Positions 1-11,375 of a stretch of DNA of 64,000 bases are shown here, piece by piece. The stretch lies in assembly GCF_947179515.1 (NCBI RefSeq), contig NC_067491.1:12110527-12174526 (forward strand), written 5' to 3'. The notes beneath the pieces were generated by a model. That model was not told the DNA's origin, did no database searches, and saw only the letters and a list, made by a program, of their open reading frames with translations. Position 1 is the stretch's first letter. Each line of letters begins with the position of its first letter. A program made the translations under genes and the position numbers. Source of the stretch: Apodemus sylvaticus (taxonomy: Eukaryota > Chordata > Mammalia > Rodentia > Muridae).

Positions 1-205
1 TGCAGACACTTGATGTGCCAGGGTGGGGGAGGGGATACCTGGGAGAAGGCGCTCCACCCTCACAGAGAAGAGGAGGGAGTATGGGGGAGGGACTGAGTGA
101 GGGGAGACTGGGAGGGGCAGCAATTGGGATGTAATGTAAATAAACAAACAAACAAAAGCAAACAGGCAAACAAAAACAAAAATGAAAACCAACTAAAGAG
201 GTATA
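1..205 (+). mobile_element. L1 3' end fragment
   Basis: G-rich L1 3' UTR remnant ending in an A-rich tail (CAAA repeats, about 136-205). The tail on the right puts it on the + strand. The left end runs out of the window. Confidence 0.7.
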
Positions 206-241
206 TAAACTTTTAGAGTATATTCCTTGACAACTTCATCC

Positions 242-306
242 ATATATATTCATGTTTATATATATATATATGCAATGTTCATATATATATATATATGATG
301 TTCATG

Positions 307-341
<35 letters not shown>
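242..341. repeat. (TA)n microsatellite, interrupted
   Basis: Three (AT)n runs separated by GCAATGTTC- and GATGTTC-like breaks. The repeating interruptions suggest that a longer unit was duplicated. Confidence 0.9.
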
Positions 342-344
<3 letters not shown>

Positions 345-1368
345 ATGTATCCTAATCATATCTGCCTCTCTCAATATCCCTTTCCTCCCCCTCAACTCTT
401 GCCTTCTTTAATGTTCTCTCTCTCCTCTCTTACCCACTGAGAGTAACTATTGGTAGCTACTGTTGCTGTCTGTGACACCAACAGCTTTGTGCAGACGATG
501 TCATGTCACAGCACTCTCTGTGAGAATTCCCATTTTCTGACTCTTGCATTCTTTCCTTTCCCTCAATGTTTCCTGAGCCTTGGCTGAGTGTGCACGTGTG
601 CACACCTGTGTGTGTGTGTTTGACACACACGCTACATTTAGAGCTGTTGACTTGCAGTCACTTTCTCTCAGCACTTTGTCCAGTTCCGAGTCTGCAGTCT
701 GCTGCCTGCTGCAGAGAGGAGCTTCCCTGGCCAAGCCTGAGAGCAGTCCAGAAGTATAAAGTAAATCGTTGGCACAGCTGTGTTGTGTTGGAAGATGACA
801 TCACATCCCTCTGGCTTTGGAAGGCCCCACGTGCTGCTATGTTTGGGTGGGGTGAGAGGGAGCTGTTGGTCTGTCACCCCAGGGTTCTTGGGGTTCTGCA
901 GCGCAGAGAGGGGAGGCTGTGAGCCCTTTCCTGGCAGATCTCTGGACTCTGCTGTGGCCTCCTGTGGTCTTAGCATGTGTCAGGTCCTGTTCTCCAAAAA
1001 AGAGACCTGTCTTGCATTTCCTGAAGTCTGTGTAAGATTTGATGGCTTTTTAAAAGCACCAACCCCTCCCCCTTGTTATCATTATTTCAACTTTTTAGAT
1101 TGAGAAATAAAAAAATCTTCATCACATATAGCAACTGAATAGAAAATGAGGATTGCATGATATTCTGAGCACATGATTAGTTTTGAAGCAGCAAAATTAA
1201 ACGGTGAAATTGGCAATGTTGTGTTGTGTTTCCCTTCCGACTTGGCCAAGGAGAAATTCTTCAAGAAATTCTTCTTCAATAACAACCAACGCTCACTGCC
1301 AGATATTAGAAAGAATAATTCCAAATACAGTCATAACTTTCACCATATCAATTCATTCCTCCTGTGAG
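345..1368. other. Intergenic, no gene seen
   Basis: Mostly unique sequence with a short TG run near 606-620. The open frames here are short, overlap on both strands and resemble nothing I recognise. Confidence 0.6.
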
Positions 1369-1751
1369 TGTCTTAGTTAGGGTTTCCATGGCTGTGAAGA
1401 GACACCGTGACCAAGGCAACTCTTATAAAGGAGAACGTTTGGTTGAAGCTGGCTTACAGGTTCAGAGGTTCAGTCCATTATCATCGTGGCAGGGAGCATG
1501 GCAGAGTCCAGACAGGCATGGTGCAGGAGGAGCTGAGACTTCTACATCTTCATCTGAGACTGTCTCTTCCACACTGGGTGGAGCTTGAGCATAGGACCTC
1601 AAAGCCCACCCCCACAGTGACACACTTCCTCCAACAAGGCCACACCTATTCCAAGAAGGCCACACCTCCTAATAGTGTCACTCCTAAAGGCCATAGGTCA
1701 AGCATTCAAACACATGAGTCTATGGGGGCCAAACCTATTCAAACCACTACA
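1369..1751 (-). mobile_element. ORR1-type MaLR solo LTR
   Basis: Starts TGTCTTAGTTAGGG and ends CCACTACA, the reverse complement of an ORR1 LTR. It carries the typical ACACCGTGACCAAGGCAACT and AGTGACACACTTCC blocks and a single copy of the 20-bp 'GGCCACACCTATTCC' unit. There is no internal retroviral sequence, so it is a solo LTR. Family name from memory. Confidence 0.75.
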
Positions 1752-3027
1752 GTGTGAATCTGCACTTTATAGATCTACGTGTATGTGTATGTGCATGTGA
1801 ATGTGTATGTGCAGACATATATGAATACGAATATGAATATGTATATATCTAGCAGCTCACAACTGTCTTTACCTCCACTTCCGGGGTGTAGCCTGTCTTT
1901 TTGTTGCTTTGTGGGTTCTTCTTTCTTCCACCCTTCTCCACTCTTTTCTTCTACCCTTTCAGCCCCCTAACACTAGATAGGAGAGAGAAAAAATATAGAG
2001 GGGAGAGGGAGAGCATTACCATTAGACTACTTTCTACTGATTAGGGGCCTTGAGTTTCTTGGGGCAAGTTGATCTTTGCTGTTAGGATTTCTAATTTCTT
2101 CTTGTGTTTTTGCACACAACTACTTAACAGACCATGACCAAGAGCAATCAACAGCAACCAGCCACAACCAACCAACCAACCAACCAACCACCAACCCTCC
2201 CAAGGGACCAACAGCGACCCACCCCACCTTTTGGGGGACCCAGGCTTTACATACCTTCTGCAAAGTTCCCAGAATTCCACACGTCACATACTCACAGAAA
2301 CTATCTACAGCTGGCAAATCATATGCCATGGCTCTCCTAGAAGATTGTCCAGCTGCTGTGGACAATCTGAAGCAGCTCTATATCCCATACCTGGGATTGA
2401 AAATGAAAACCTTATGATATTTCAGTGTTTTAGAGAACCAAAACACTTATTAGAAGCAGCCTGGAAAGGAAAGGGGTTTATTTCACATACTTCGTATAGT
2501 CAGTCATCAAGAAAACCCAGGGCAGGAGCTCAAAACTGGAACCCAGCGGCAGAGACTGAAGCAGAGACCACAGAAGAATCCTGCTTACTGGTTCAACCCC
2601 TCTAACACGTACAAATAACCTGAGTTAGTTCTCCATTTCCAGTTTGCCAGTTTTGGCTCCTCCAGTAACGGTAACAGTAGGAAGTGAATTTGAAGTTTGA
2701 TTCCTTTAAAAATACTGATGTTAACAATCAGTCGTTTGCTTGGCGTCTTTCTTACCTTCCTCAGATCTCTTTGAGCTTCTGTCACAGTTTCTGGGGCACA
2801 CACCCTACAAAGAAAAGACGGTTGGAGACGGTCCCCAGTGGAGGCAAGCAAAGGGAAACCGGGGAAAAGCCTACTGAGAAAAGGGGAACAGTTGCAGGAT
2901 CTGCTCCCCGGGAAAGCCTTGTGTGCTGCAAGATCGTTTTCTGATGAAGAGGTTCACTCATTCATGCCTCAGGCAATAGGGAGAAAAATCTCTTTAAAAG
3001 AATCAGTGTGGTAGCAGCTTATTCATC
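1752..3027. other. Intergenic, no gene seen
   Basis: Contains a GTATGTGTATGTG-type run (about 1778-1850), a (CCAA)n tract (about 2165-2200) and otherwise unique or unrecognised sequence. No supported coding region. Confidence 0.6.
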
Positions 3028-3215
3028 TTTTTTTATTTTTTTAAAAGATTTATTTATGTATGTGAGCACACTGTTGCTGTCTTCAGACACACCAGAAGAG
3101 GGTGCCAGATCTCATTACAGATGGTTGTGAGCCACCATGTGGTTGCTGGGACTTGAACTCAGGACCTCTGGAAGAGCAGCAGCCAGTGCTCTTAGCCACT
3201 GAGCCATCTCTACAT
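3028..3215 (-). mobile_element. B2 SINE
   Basis: T-rich start, then TCTTCAGACACACCAGAAGA and GAGCCACCATGTGGTTGCTG, ending in GAGCCATCTC. This is the reverse complement of a B2. Confidence 0.9.
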
Positions 3216-3340
3216 CTTTTTGTTGTTGTTCGTTTGTTTTGGTTTTGGGAGAGAGGTTTTCTCTGTGTAACAGGGCCCTGGCTGTCCTGTATTCCCTTTG
3301 TAGACCAAACTGGCCTCAAACTCACAGAGATCTGCCTGCT
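3216..3340 (-). mobile_element. B1 SINE fragment
   Basis: T-rich tail, then TTTCTCTGTGTAACAG, GGCTGTCCTG and CTGGCCTCAAACTCACAGAG. A diverged B1 on the minus strand, truncated at its 5' end, next to other SINEs. Confidence 0.75.
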
Positions 3341-3495
3341 TGTGCTGGTGGAGGTCAAAAGAGGGAGAGCATCAGATTCCCTAAAACTGGAGATTCAAGG
3401 AGTTGTGAGCTGCCTTGTCCAGGTGCTGGGACTGAGCCCCTGTCCTCTGAAGGAGCAGCGGGTTCTTTTAACTGCTGAGCCATCTCCCAGCCCGT
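3341..3495 (-). mobile_element. B3-like SINE
   Basis: GGTCAAAAGAGGGAG, GATTCCCTAAAACTGGAG and GAGCCATCTCCCAGCCC mark a reverse-oriented B3/B2-type element. Confidence 0.7.
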
Positions 3496-3684
3496 CCAGT
3501 ATATGTTCAAATTCTGTATGGGTAGGTTATAAAAACCCGTGTTTTTTATAACTCACGTTAGCTCCACTTTCAAATTATTTTGTTGGTGGTGGTTAAGGCC
3601 ATTAGGTTTGTAGTCACAGAGTCAGGTTGTGCCCCTCCAAGTAAGACGTGTAAATAAACAGGAAACCACTGTTCTTCAGAAGCT

Positions 3685-4235
3685 CCTTAGACGTGCAGAC
3701 AATTAGTAGCTTCAGGCTGAGGAGTATTTGTGTCTATTGGACTGAGCTTGGGGTCCCAAACGGAGGATCTGGAGGGTGGTCCAGAGGAGCTGAAGGGGTT
3801 TATAGCCCCATGGGAAGAACAATGACTTCGGACACGCAGACACCCCAAGACTCCCAGGGACTGAACTATCAACCAAGGGGTATACATGGTTCCAGCCAAA
3901 AATGTGGCAGAGGAAGGCCTTTTTGGGCATCAGTGGGAGGAGTGGTCTTTGGTCAGGTAAAGACTCAATAGAGGCCACAACAAAGGGAAACAGATGGGGG
4001 TGGGGGGTAGGGATGGGGTGGGGGGTGGGGGGGTGGGGTGTGGGGGATGGGGGAGAGAAAGTTGGGGGGGAGGTGGGTCTGAGTCGTGTAGAAGGACATA
4101 TACATGGAGGCAGGGGGTGGGAGGAGGGGTAGGGAATCGTTGGGGAGGGGGCTTTTCGGAGGGGGGAAATTGGGAAAGGTTTTTACCATTGGCAATGTAA
4201 ATGAAGAAGATACTCAACAACAACAACAACAAAAA
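3685..4235 (+). mobile_element. L1 3' UTR fragment
   Basis: Contains AGGAGCTGAAGGGGTTTATA, the purine-rich GGGGTGGGGG tract (about 3995-4140) and the terminal TGGGAAAGG...AATGTAA block followed by a CAA tail. Matches the 3' UTR of rodent L1 in + orientation, 5' truncated. Confidence 0.8.
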
Positions 4236-4320
4236 AAAACAAAGAAAAAAAAAGAAAAAAAAAAAAGAAACGTGCTCTCTCCAGAATCCCCCCCCCCCCA
4301 AAAAAAAGAAAAGAAAAGTT
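4236..4320 (+). repeat. A-rich and poly-C low complexity
   Basis: A-rich tail of the preceding L1, then a C10 run at about 4290-4299 and AAAAG repeats. Confidence 0.8.
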
Positions 4321-4489
4321 TAAGCTTCCTTCCTGTCAAGCTATTTAACCTGTTTGCTTCAATGCTCTTCCCGAAAAGCAAGGGCACCACAGGGTTAAAT
4401 TGATGATTAAAGTGATTAAGTTCACAAAGATATCTCAGGTGAAAATAATCAAAAATTCTTCTGAAGTCTAGTGTAAAGACAAATCTCTC

Positions 4490-4690
4490 TGGGGAGCTAG
4501 AGAAATGGCTCACGAGGTGGAAGTACTTGTCCAACAAGCTTGGCACCCGGAGTTTGACCTCTGAACCCACTTAAAGCCAGGAGTTTGATCCCCAGAACCC
4601 ACTTAAAGTTGGAAGGAGAAACCCTAATACACAATACTATCTGTCCTCTGACCTCCACAGACTCACGCACACAACAATAATATACGTTAA
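4490..4690 (+). mobile_element. tRNA-derived SINE (B3-like) with internal duplication
   Basis: Starts GGGGAGCTAGAGAAATGGCT. It contains 'GAACCCACTTAAAG' twice, so the box-B side is partly duplicated, then a TCTGTCCTCTGACCTCCAC block. Confidence 0.6.
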
Positions 4691-4889
4691 AAAAAGATAA
4701 AAGATAAAAACTCTCATAAACTCGAATTCACCATCAAAATCAGCTCCTGCGACTTTTATTAGCTTGGCCAGCAGAGGAAGGTTTATTAAACCAGCAATCA
4801 GTGTCACGGAATTTAGGTGATCTGAATCCAGGTCTTCTATTGGAGGAAAAAGGTTCACAACGTCACTAAAATCTCAGGACTTGCCAGAT

Positions 4890-5080
4890 GGTCAAGGTTT
4901 TTGTGGGGCCTCCAGGACGCTCCGAGTCAGGTGGGAAGGATTCGGGCGCGGCGCCCGCGGACGCGAAGCCGGAACTCCGGTCCTCCGCCCATTGGTTGGC
5001 ATTCCGACCCCTGCAGGGGACTCTGCAGCCCGCGTGGCCGCGCCCTCCCGGAACTGGCCGGCGCCGCTGCGGTTCGAGCC
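4890..5080 (+). promoter_or_regulatory. Tbc1d30: CpG-island promoter A of Tbc1d30
   Basis: CpG-dense sequence just upstream of the exon 1a ATG; the island runs on through about 5480. An inverted CCAAT box (ATTGG at 4991-4995, in CCGCCCATTGGTTGG) is an NF-Y type site, and GC-rich GGGCGCGGCGCCCGCG-type sequence is Sp1/E2F-like. No TATA box is evident. A CRE-like AACGTCAC lies near 4859-4866. The transcription start is not visible; the layout implies it lies somewhere in this interval. Confidence 0.75.
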
Positions 5081-5444
5081 ATGGAGGTCCTTCCCGCGGG
5101 CAGGACGTGGGACCCGCTGCAAGCCGAGGAGGAGGCGGCGGGGCACCCGGCGGGTGAAGGCGACCCGGAGCCGCAGCCCGACGGCCGCACGAGCCGCACG
5201 GCGTCCCTAGTGAGCGGGTTGCTCACCGAACTCTACAGCTGCACCGAGGAGGAGGAGGTGGCAGCGGGCGGGGACCGTGCGTCCCAGGGCCGTCCCCCGC
5301 GCAGGGACAGCCTGGACAGCTCCACCGAGACCTCGGGTTCCGACGTGTTCCTGGGCGGTCGTGGCGCTGGCGACTCTCGAGCGCTGCAGGAGCTGCGGGA
5401 GCGGCCGAGCCTGCGGCTCCAGAAGCAGTACCTGCAGCGGAAAG
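5081..5444 (+). CDS. Tbc1d30: Tbc1d30 exon 1a (long isoform start)
   Basis: Encodes residues 1-121 plus one base of codon 122. The ATG at 5081 has a strong Kozak context (G at -3, G at +4) and begins MEVLPAG, like the human protein. The frame stays open upstream without a convincing ATG. Conserved blocks: RTSRTASLVSGLL, ELYSCTEEEE and the Ser-rich RRDSLDSSTETSGSD. The peptide is acidic and looks disordered, with no domain I recognise. The donor is AAAG|GTGAGC at 5445, leaving phase 1. This exon is specific to the long isoform. Confidence 0.93.
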
Positions 5445-5481
5445 GTGAGCGGCGGCGCGGGGGACTCCTGCCCATCTGTGC

Positions 5482-5582
5482 CACCTGCCCCGCTCCGCCA
5501 TTTGCGGCACCTGCGCCAGTTGCCCACCTGTGCCACCTGTCCCCCTTGCCCACCTGCGCCAGTTGCTCACCTGCGCCACCTG
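5482..5582 (+). repeat. 26-bp minisatellite of CACCTG E-boxes
   Basis: CACCTG occurs at 5482, 5508, 5525, 5534, 5551, 5568 and 5577. The spacings 26, 17, 9, 17, 17 and 9 reflect a 26-bp unit (GCCACCTG plus TGCGCCAGTTGC-like). CACCTG is the core bound by ZEB and SNAI repressors and by some bHLH factors. Confidence 0.85.
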
Positions 5583-6249
5583 TACCAGCGCTCTGCCCGC
5601 ACACCCGGGAGAGCGTGGAGTCTCCTTTCATCTGACCCGGGACTCTACTGTCACTCTTTCCCTAGACCATTTCCTAATGCCCAGCCCCTCCCCCCATGCA
5701 GGTGTGTCCCCGAACGTGCCCGAGTCTGCCCTGCTTCCCACCCCAGCCGCTCAGGTGTTCAAAGCTAGGGGCAGTGTAGACTCTTAACTTTACCTGAACA
5801 GCTGTTAGGACTAGTTTGAAGTTTCTTCCGTGTTTACTAGAAATTTCCTAGAGGACCCTGGAAGAAGAGAGCCGACTTCTAAGGCTTCCCACCCCCGCCC
5901 CCTTCCCTAGCCACGCTGCTTGGACGGGGGTTTAACTAGTGAGGCAGAATAATTGGATAATGCAGTTCGCAGCAGGGCGCGTGAATTCCGGGCCTGCCAG
6001 AGCGTGAGTTCCCAGCGGCTCTGGTTTAATCTGGGTCTCAGGATTGAGCGGAGTCTGAGCGCTTGGCCTTCACGGTGCATTTATCTTTCACCTGCCCAGA
6101 GAGGGGAGCAGAGAAATGGCCTTGGTTTCCTAGGACAACAGGCTCATTTGACGTTTCTTCTGTTATCAAACTCTGAGACTCTTGTTCTGGTCGAGATTTT
6201 TTTTTTTTCTCAATAAATGATAGCTTACATTTCAGGCATCGGGACCAGT

Positions 6250-6272
6250 ACTGTTTTTTTTTGTTTGTTTGT

Positions 6273-6303
<31 letters not shown>

Positions 6304-6306
6304 GTT
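6250..6306. repeat. (TTTG/TTTTG)n low complexity
   Basis: T-rich run with G every four to six bases. Probably the tail of a lost SINE, but no body is recognisable. Confidence 0.8.
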
Positions 6307-7749
6307 TGCATAGATCTAGGAAAACCTCAATTTACAAAATTTAGTAAGGTGTGGGGAACAGAAGGCCAGCCACTATCACATTTCTTGCAATATTGTCCTT
6401 GTGCTAAATGACCATGGGAGGGTTAAGAGAATCCTACAGTGTTCTTGTGCTTGTTGTGTCCAGTCTAGCTGGTTCCAGGAAAAAAAAAAAAAAAAAAAAA
6501 ACAGAAAAAGAATAAATCTGTCTACTTGCTCCTACCTGTGTAAACAATTCTCAGCTTCCTTTTCCGGCTTCCTAGTGAAGCCCCCTCCCTCTTTGGCTGG
6601 AGACATTTTATTTTATGTAATTATCCCACTGTGCTAAGAATGTGTGTTTATGCCCAAACTCTTGCTGTAGGGCAGATTCCAACAGAATCCGTTTTGAAAA
6701 TTATGACCTGATTTCCTCATTTTAGAAGGCTATTCACTTTTCTGTACCAGGAAGCTTTGAGAAACTGATAATCTCCCTTCAGAAGAGGAAAACTGGCAAG
6801 CCAGAGTTTACAGAGGTCTGCAGCTGGCAAGTGGGTGTCTCATGTGTCGCCACTCTACTGATCACTCACAGACCCTGCCAGAGTCCCATTTCTTCCCAGT
6901 TTCCATCTCATTGCTGCTCCCACTGCCTGTGAACCTTTTCTTTCCACAGCTGACTGTGTTGGATGTGTGAGATGCTATATAGCGACACACTGTCTCTGTG
7001 GACAGACATCACTACAACGCTGTGATTAGACAATCAGGCCCGGGATGCAGCTGTCTGGGGAAACAATGCCCTCTGGGTTATTAATTGTTCCAACCTAAAG
7101 ACTGTGTTCGCTTATAGGGATAATGCAGATAACCTACACACCTTTTTTTTTTTTTTTTTTTTTTTAGTGTTTCAATGTTGTATCCAGACAATGCTGTGTG
7201 TGGGTCTGTGGTCTCCAGGCAGCAACAAAGTAGCTTGTAATGGGAATTGGATTGTCTGTGGTGGAAGGGATGGATGACTTTGGAGGCAGATTCCTCAGTT
7301 ACTCTGTCGCTGTTTGTATTTAGCTGTGTGGTCTCAGGCAGGCTCTTTACCTAAGCTAGGGGCTCTTTACCTAAGCGTTAGGGGCTCTGTGAGTGTTACA
7401 GAGTCCTTGCATCATTACAAGCCCATTTATCACAGAAGGGTAAAATTCCTTTGAGAGGAAATTAGTCAGTTTTCCAGCTGACCATTTCCTTTGTTATGTA
7501 GTGAGAAGCAGGGGTTATGGTTGACACACAGATGGGTTCTGGTGTGGGTTGATACTACTGTGGAAGACATTTCTACATGGGAATCAGAATATGTCCCCTT
7601 AAGTAGGATATAATGTAGAGAAATACAGAGTTATAGGTACTTTAAGAAACAGCAATAATAACTTAGGGTTTTCACACACTTCCTACTGTTATGAGTATTA
7701 GTTTTAAGAATGTAGACTTCATTATTTTTATTATTGAGTTTCTGGGTTC

Positions 7750-7968
7750 TTTTAAGTTTTAAAAACTTATTTTATGTGTTTGGGTGTTTTGATCTACATG
7801 CCTGTGTGCCATACATGTTCAGTGCCTGTCAAGGTCAGAAGATGGGTAGGATCCCCTGGAACTGGAACTTCAGAAAGTTGTTAGCTACCGTGTGAGCTGG
7901 AGTTGCACCCAGTCCTTTGGAAAAGCCAGCCAGGGCTTTTAACCTCTGACTCATCTATCCAGCCCTAA
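7750..7968 (-). mobile_element. B3 SINE
   Basis: ATTTTATGTGTTTGGGTGTT, AGGTCAGAAGATGGG, GGATCCCCTGGAACTGGAAC and CTCATCTATCCAGCCC mark a reverse-oriented, fairly old B3. Confidence 0.8.
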
Positions 7969-8527
7969 GAGGTAGAATTATTTGACCCTCTTAGAGGAAA
8001 TACATTTTCTGCCATGAATGAAGATTATTGGAAGTCCTAAATTAAATGTACTATCCAGGCAATTTGAAGACCACACATTCAAAACAAAATCAGCTTAGCT
8101 ACATTCATCGTTATCACTAAATGTGCTGGCTTTATTTACAATTGATGAGGTTGTTTTTAGCTGTTTCTTATTTTTGAAGTTTTGGGGTTTGAACAACCAG
8201 GACTCTGCATATGTTACGCAATGCCTCTACCACTGGGCCCTCTCTTACATTTTATTTATTCTTTGTGTGTACATGTGCATATGTGTGTGTGCATGCTGTA
8301 AAAGGCCAGAGGTCAGGGTTCCACTATGGTGGTACTTTCTATATGGGGCTGGTGTTGGTAAACTTGCATGGTAAGTACTTTGCTGTCTCCACAGCACTTA
8401 AGGTCTTGAGACAGTATCTTAGTTGTTTTGTCTGGCTTTAAACTAGTGGTGCTCCTGCCATAGCATCTTGAGTAGGTGGTATTATAGGCCTGTGTCACCA
8501 GGCTCAATAGCACTGAAAGACAAATGT

Positions 8528-8710
<183 letters not shown>

Positions 8711-9022
8711 CCCTACATTAAAAAAAAAAGGAAAGAAAAAGAAAAATGATAAATGTATACCTGGAGGTAATAGTAAAAGTAGGAGTCTTTACTTACTTGT
8801 TATATTTTGCATCAAGGATGATGTTTATCTTATAGAATTCGTCTTATGAGCAAACCATGGGTGGTTCATTAGACTGGAACGTCTTAGCTGAATCACGGAC
8901 ATGTTATCTGGGATGAAAAGCTGGAATTAGTGGATTTAAATTCATTTCTAGACCTGTACCTTTTTACTAGTAGCACACTGGGGATTTATATCCCTTTCAA
9001 AGGATTTATTCTTTCCTGATAG

Positions 9023-9187
9023 ACTCCAGTGAGCTGAAGACCATTCTTCGAGAGCTGAAATACAGGATTGGCATCCAGTCGGCAAAGTTACTCCGGCAGC
9101 TAAAGCAGAAAGACAGGCTTCTGCATAAAGTCCAGAAGAACTGCGACGTTGTAACAGCGTGCCTGCAGGCTGTGTCACAGAAGAGAA
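9023..9187 (+). CDS. Tbc1d30: Tbc1d30 exon 2 (long isoform only)
   Basis: The acceptor is CTTTCCTGATAG|AC and the donor is GAGAA|GTAAGT at 9188. The exon is 165 nt and phase 1-1, so it is a symmetric cassette. It encodes most of residue 122 to 176 plus one base. Blocks: ELKTILRELKYRIGIQSAK, KQKDRLLHKVQKNCD and VTACLQAVSQK. Heptad-like leucines and charged residues suggest an amphipathic helix or coiled coil. It ends QKR and joins exon 3 to read QKRRVDTKL, as in the human protein. Confidence 0.95.
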
Positions 9188-9889
9188 GTAAGTCCAGGGG
9201 GATGGGGTGTCTGTCATCCCTTGCCACTTTGGCTGGCAGTGAACCCGCAGTAGGCACTGCTGTGCACTGTTTTGAAAAGTCCAGGAACCAACCAAACAGC
9301 ACGACTTTTCATTTTTAAATTTAAAATGGATGCTTGATGTCTAATGTTAAGGCCCTAGCTTTGTTAGTCACGAGTTGAGGTCACATTGCACACTGACAGT
9401 GGGTATTTTTTACGTGATACTCAGTGGCTTTTAAACAAGCATCAAATGGATGTAACTTAGAGCCCTTGTCCCTTTGATCTTTGTGCTCTAAGGATTCAAC
9501 AACTGGCCTAACCAACGAAGCCACTTACAGGCTGCTCTGAAACCCAAGAAGGGCAAAGTATCCGAACAAATGAATTCTTTGTCTTATGCTGCCCACTTTT
9601 AGCTGAGAGATGCTTAGCTTTGTTAATTGAAATTAAAAAGAATAACAAAAAACTGTTTGGTTACCAAGCCACCTTAATAGTCAGATACTAAGTCTTGTGA
9701 ATTGATTTTGTAATTCCCCAGACAGTTGCAGTATGCTTTGTTCTGCTAACATGTCCCTGTTCTTGTTTTGTACCCTTTCTGTTAACATGCAGCGTGGCAA
9801 AGCGGGGTTCAGGTATGGCAAACATAGGTGCTCGTGTCCTTCTGATAAATGCCTGGGGCGGTGTCTTGGATGCATGTCAGAGTTGCTCT

Positions 9890-9896
9890 TTCTTTC

Positions 9897-9962
<66 letters not shown>
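9890..9962 (-). repeat. (CTTT)n microsatellite
   Basis: Pure TTTC repeat on the tail side of the adjoining minus-strand B1, so it probably grew from that element's A-tail. Confidence 0.95.
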
Positions 9963-9963
<1 letters not shown>

Positions 9964-10137
9964 GTTTTTTTTGTTTTGTTTTGTTTTGTTTTTTGTTTTT
10001 TGAGACAGGGTTTCCCTGTGTAGCCCTGGCTGTCCTGGAGCTCACTCTGTAGACCAGGCTGGCCTCAAACTCAGAAATCCATCTGCCTCTGCCTCCCAAG
10101 TGCTGGGATTACAGGTGTGTGCCACCACCGCCCGGCT
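9963..10137 (-). mobile_element. B1 SINE
   Basis: T-rich tail, GAGACAGGGTTTCCCTGTGT, CAGGCTGGCCTCAAACTCAG and end CCACCACCGCCCGGC. Full length, reverse orientation. Confidence 0.95.
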
Positions 10138-10480
10138 TTGCTTTTTCTTCTTACTCTCCTCTGTCACATTTTATATGTAATGTAACAGATCAACGTTATT
10201 TTTTTTTAATTCCAAAATTAAGAGATGCCTGTTTTCATGAAACAATGTTTGGGGCTTGATTAGTTTTCATTAATAACAGTAGCAGCTTAAAATCCCAACT
10301 AATTACCCCTTTCCAATACACTGCCATTTGCTGTTCTCAATTTACCCATGGTTTTGAGATGCGCTGTTTAGCGATCGCAGTGGTGTGATGGTGGTTCTTA
10401 CCAAAAAGGGTAGAGTCAAGTAGACCGACTTTCCTCTAGTCGGGCACTTATCTGAAGAGCTAGAGAAGGATGAAGAAAGT

Positions 10481-10500
10481 GTGTGTGTGTGTGTGTGTGT
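10481..10500. repeat. (GT)n microsatellite
   Basis: Ten GT units. Confidence 0.9.
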
Positions 10501-10725
10501 ACATGGACATGCATGAATGTTGTGCATCATACGTGATAGCTTTTCATGGATTCTGACTGATTCACTGTGTTAAGTAAAAATTATTTCCTCCTTCTGAGAG
10601 ACTGGCTTTGGTTTTTTTTCTTTCAATTTTGCTTTTAATCTGCTTAGTTATTGGCTTTTCCACAAGAGGTTTAAAAGCATCGAGTTTGGATGTGTGGGAA
10701 GATGTGGGGAAGGTGGATCAGGTCA

Positions 10726-10772
10726 GAGGAGGCGGGGCTTGAGGAGGCGGGGCTTGAGGAGGCGGGGCTTGG
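10726..10772 (+). repeat. 15-bp tandem repeat of GC boxes
   Basis: Three copies of GAGGAGGCGGGGCTT. GGCGGGGC cores lie at 10731, 10746 and 10761, exactly 15 bp apart. The core fits Sp1/KLF sites. Confidence 0.85.
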
Positions 10773-10860
10773 TTGGCTCTGTATTTACTAGAGATTGATT
10801 CATGTTAGACTGCAGATGCATTTGATTGACAGAAAGATTGGCACTTGTGTCTTATAGGCA

Positions 10861-11375
10861 AATGTGTCCACTAGTGTAGGCCTGCGGAGCAGACCGTGTA
10901 CCTGTGGAGGAAGCCCTGCCGGGCGGGGGAGTCCTTGGTCCAGTCTGGCGGCTGGAGATGCTGGGAGGCCTGTTCCATTGCCCCAACATGGCGGCTTTAG
11001 ATAAGAAGAGATAGCCCATGATTTTAAAGCTTTATTATAAAAAAGTAGGGAGAAAGAAAAGAGATAGAAAAGTAAAGAGAAAAAGAAGAGATAGAGCGGT
11101 GAGAGCTGGCCATGACCATGTGGAAAGAGGGGAGAAGAATGGGGAGAGAGGGGGAACAGGGTGGGCAAGAGTCAAGGAAGAGAGCGTGGGCAAGAGAGAA
11201 GAGCAAGAGAGCGAAGAGGGGCCAAGCAGTTCCCTTAAGAGTGGGCCAGGTAGCTGAGGGGCGGGCAAACCTGGCTGTAGCCAGGTGACTGTGGGGGTGG
11301 AGTCCAACCAGAACACTAGGGCCTCCGGTGTGGCCCCACGTGACAAATGGCCACAGGGTTATGTCCAACACACTA
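10861..11375 (+). mobile_element. Rodent repeat, possibly ERV-derived
   Basis: A purine-rich GAGA/AAGAG stretch ends in GGCTGTAGCCAGGTGACTGT and TGGAGTCCAACC. The same layout recurs at 13445-13735, which shows this is a dispersed element. I do not recognise the family with certainty. Confidence 0.5.

Noticed and set aside
1..4889. A neighbouring gene upstream of Tbc1d30
   Set aside because: No exon-like conserved peptide on either strand; the open frames are short or come from L1, SINEs and LTRs.
4901..5080. Upstream extension of the exon 1a reading frame
   Set aside because: The frame is open but starts only at GTG. The ATG at 5081 has a strong Kozak context and matches the known start.
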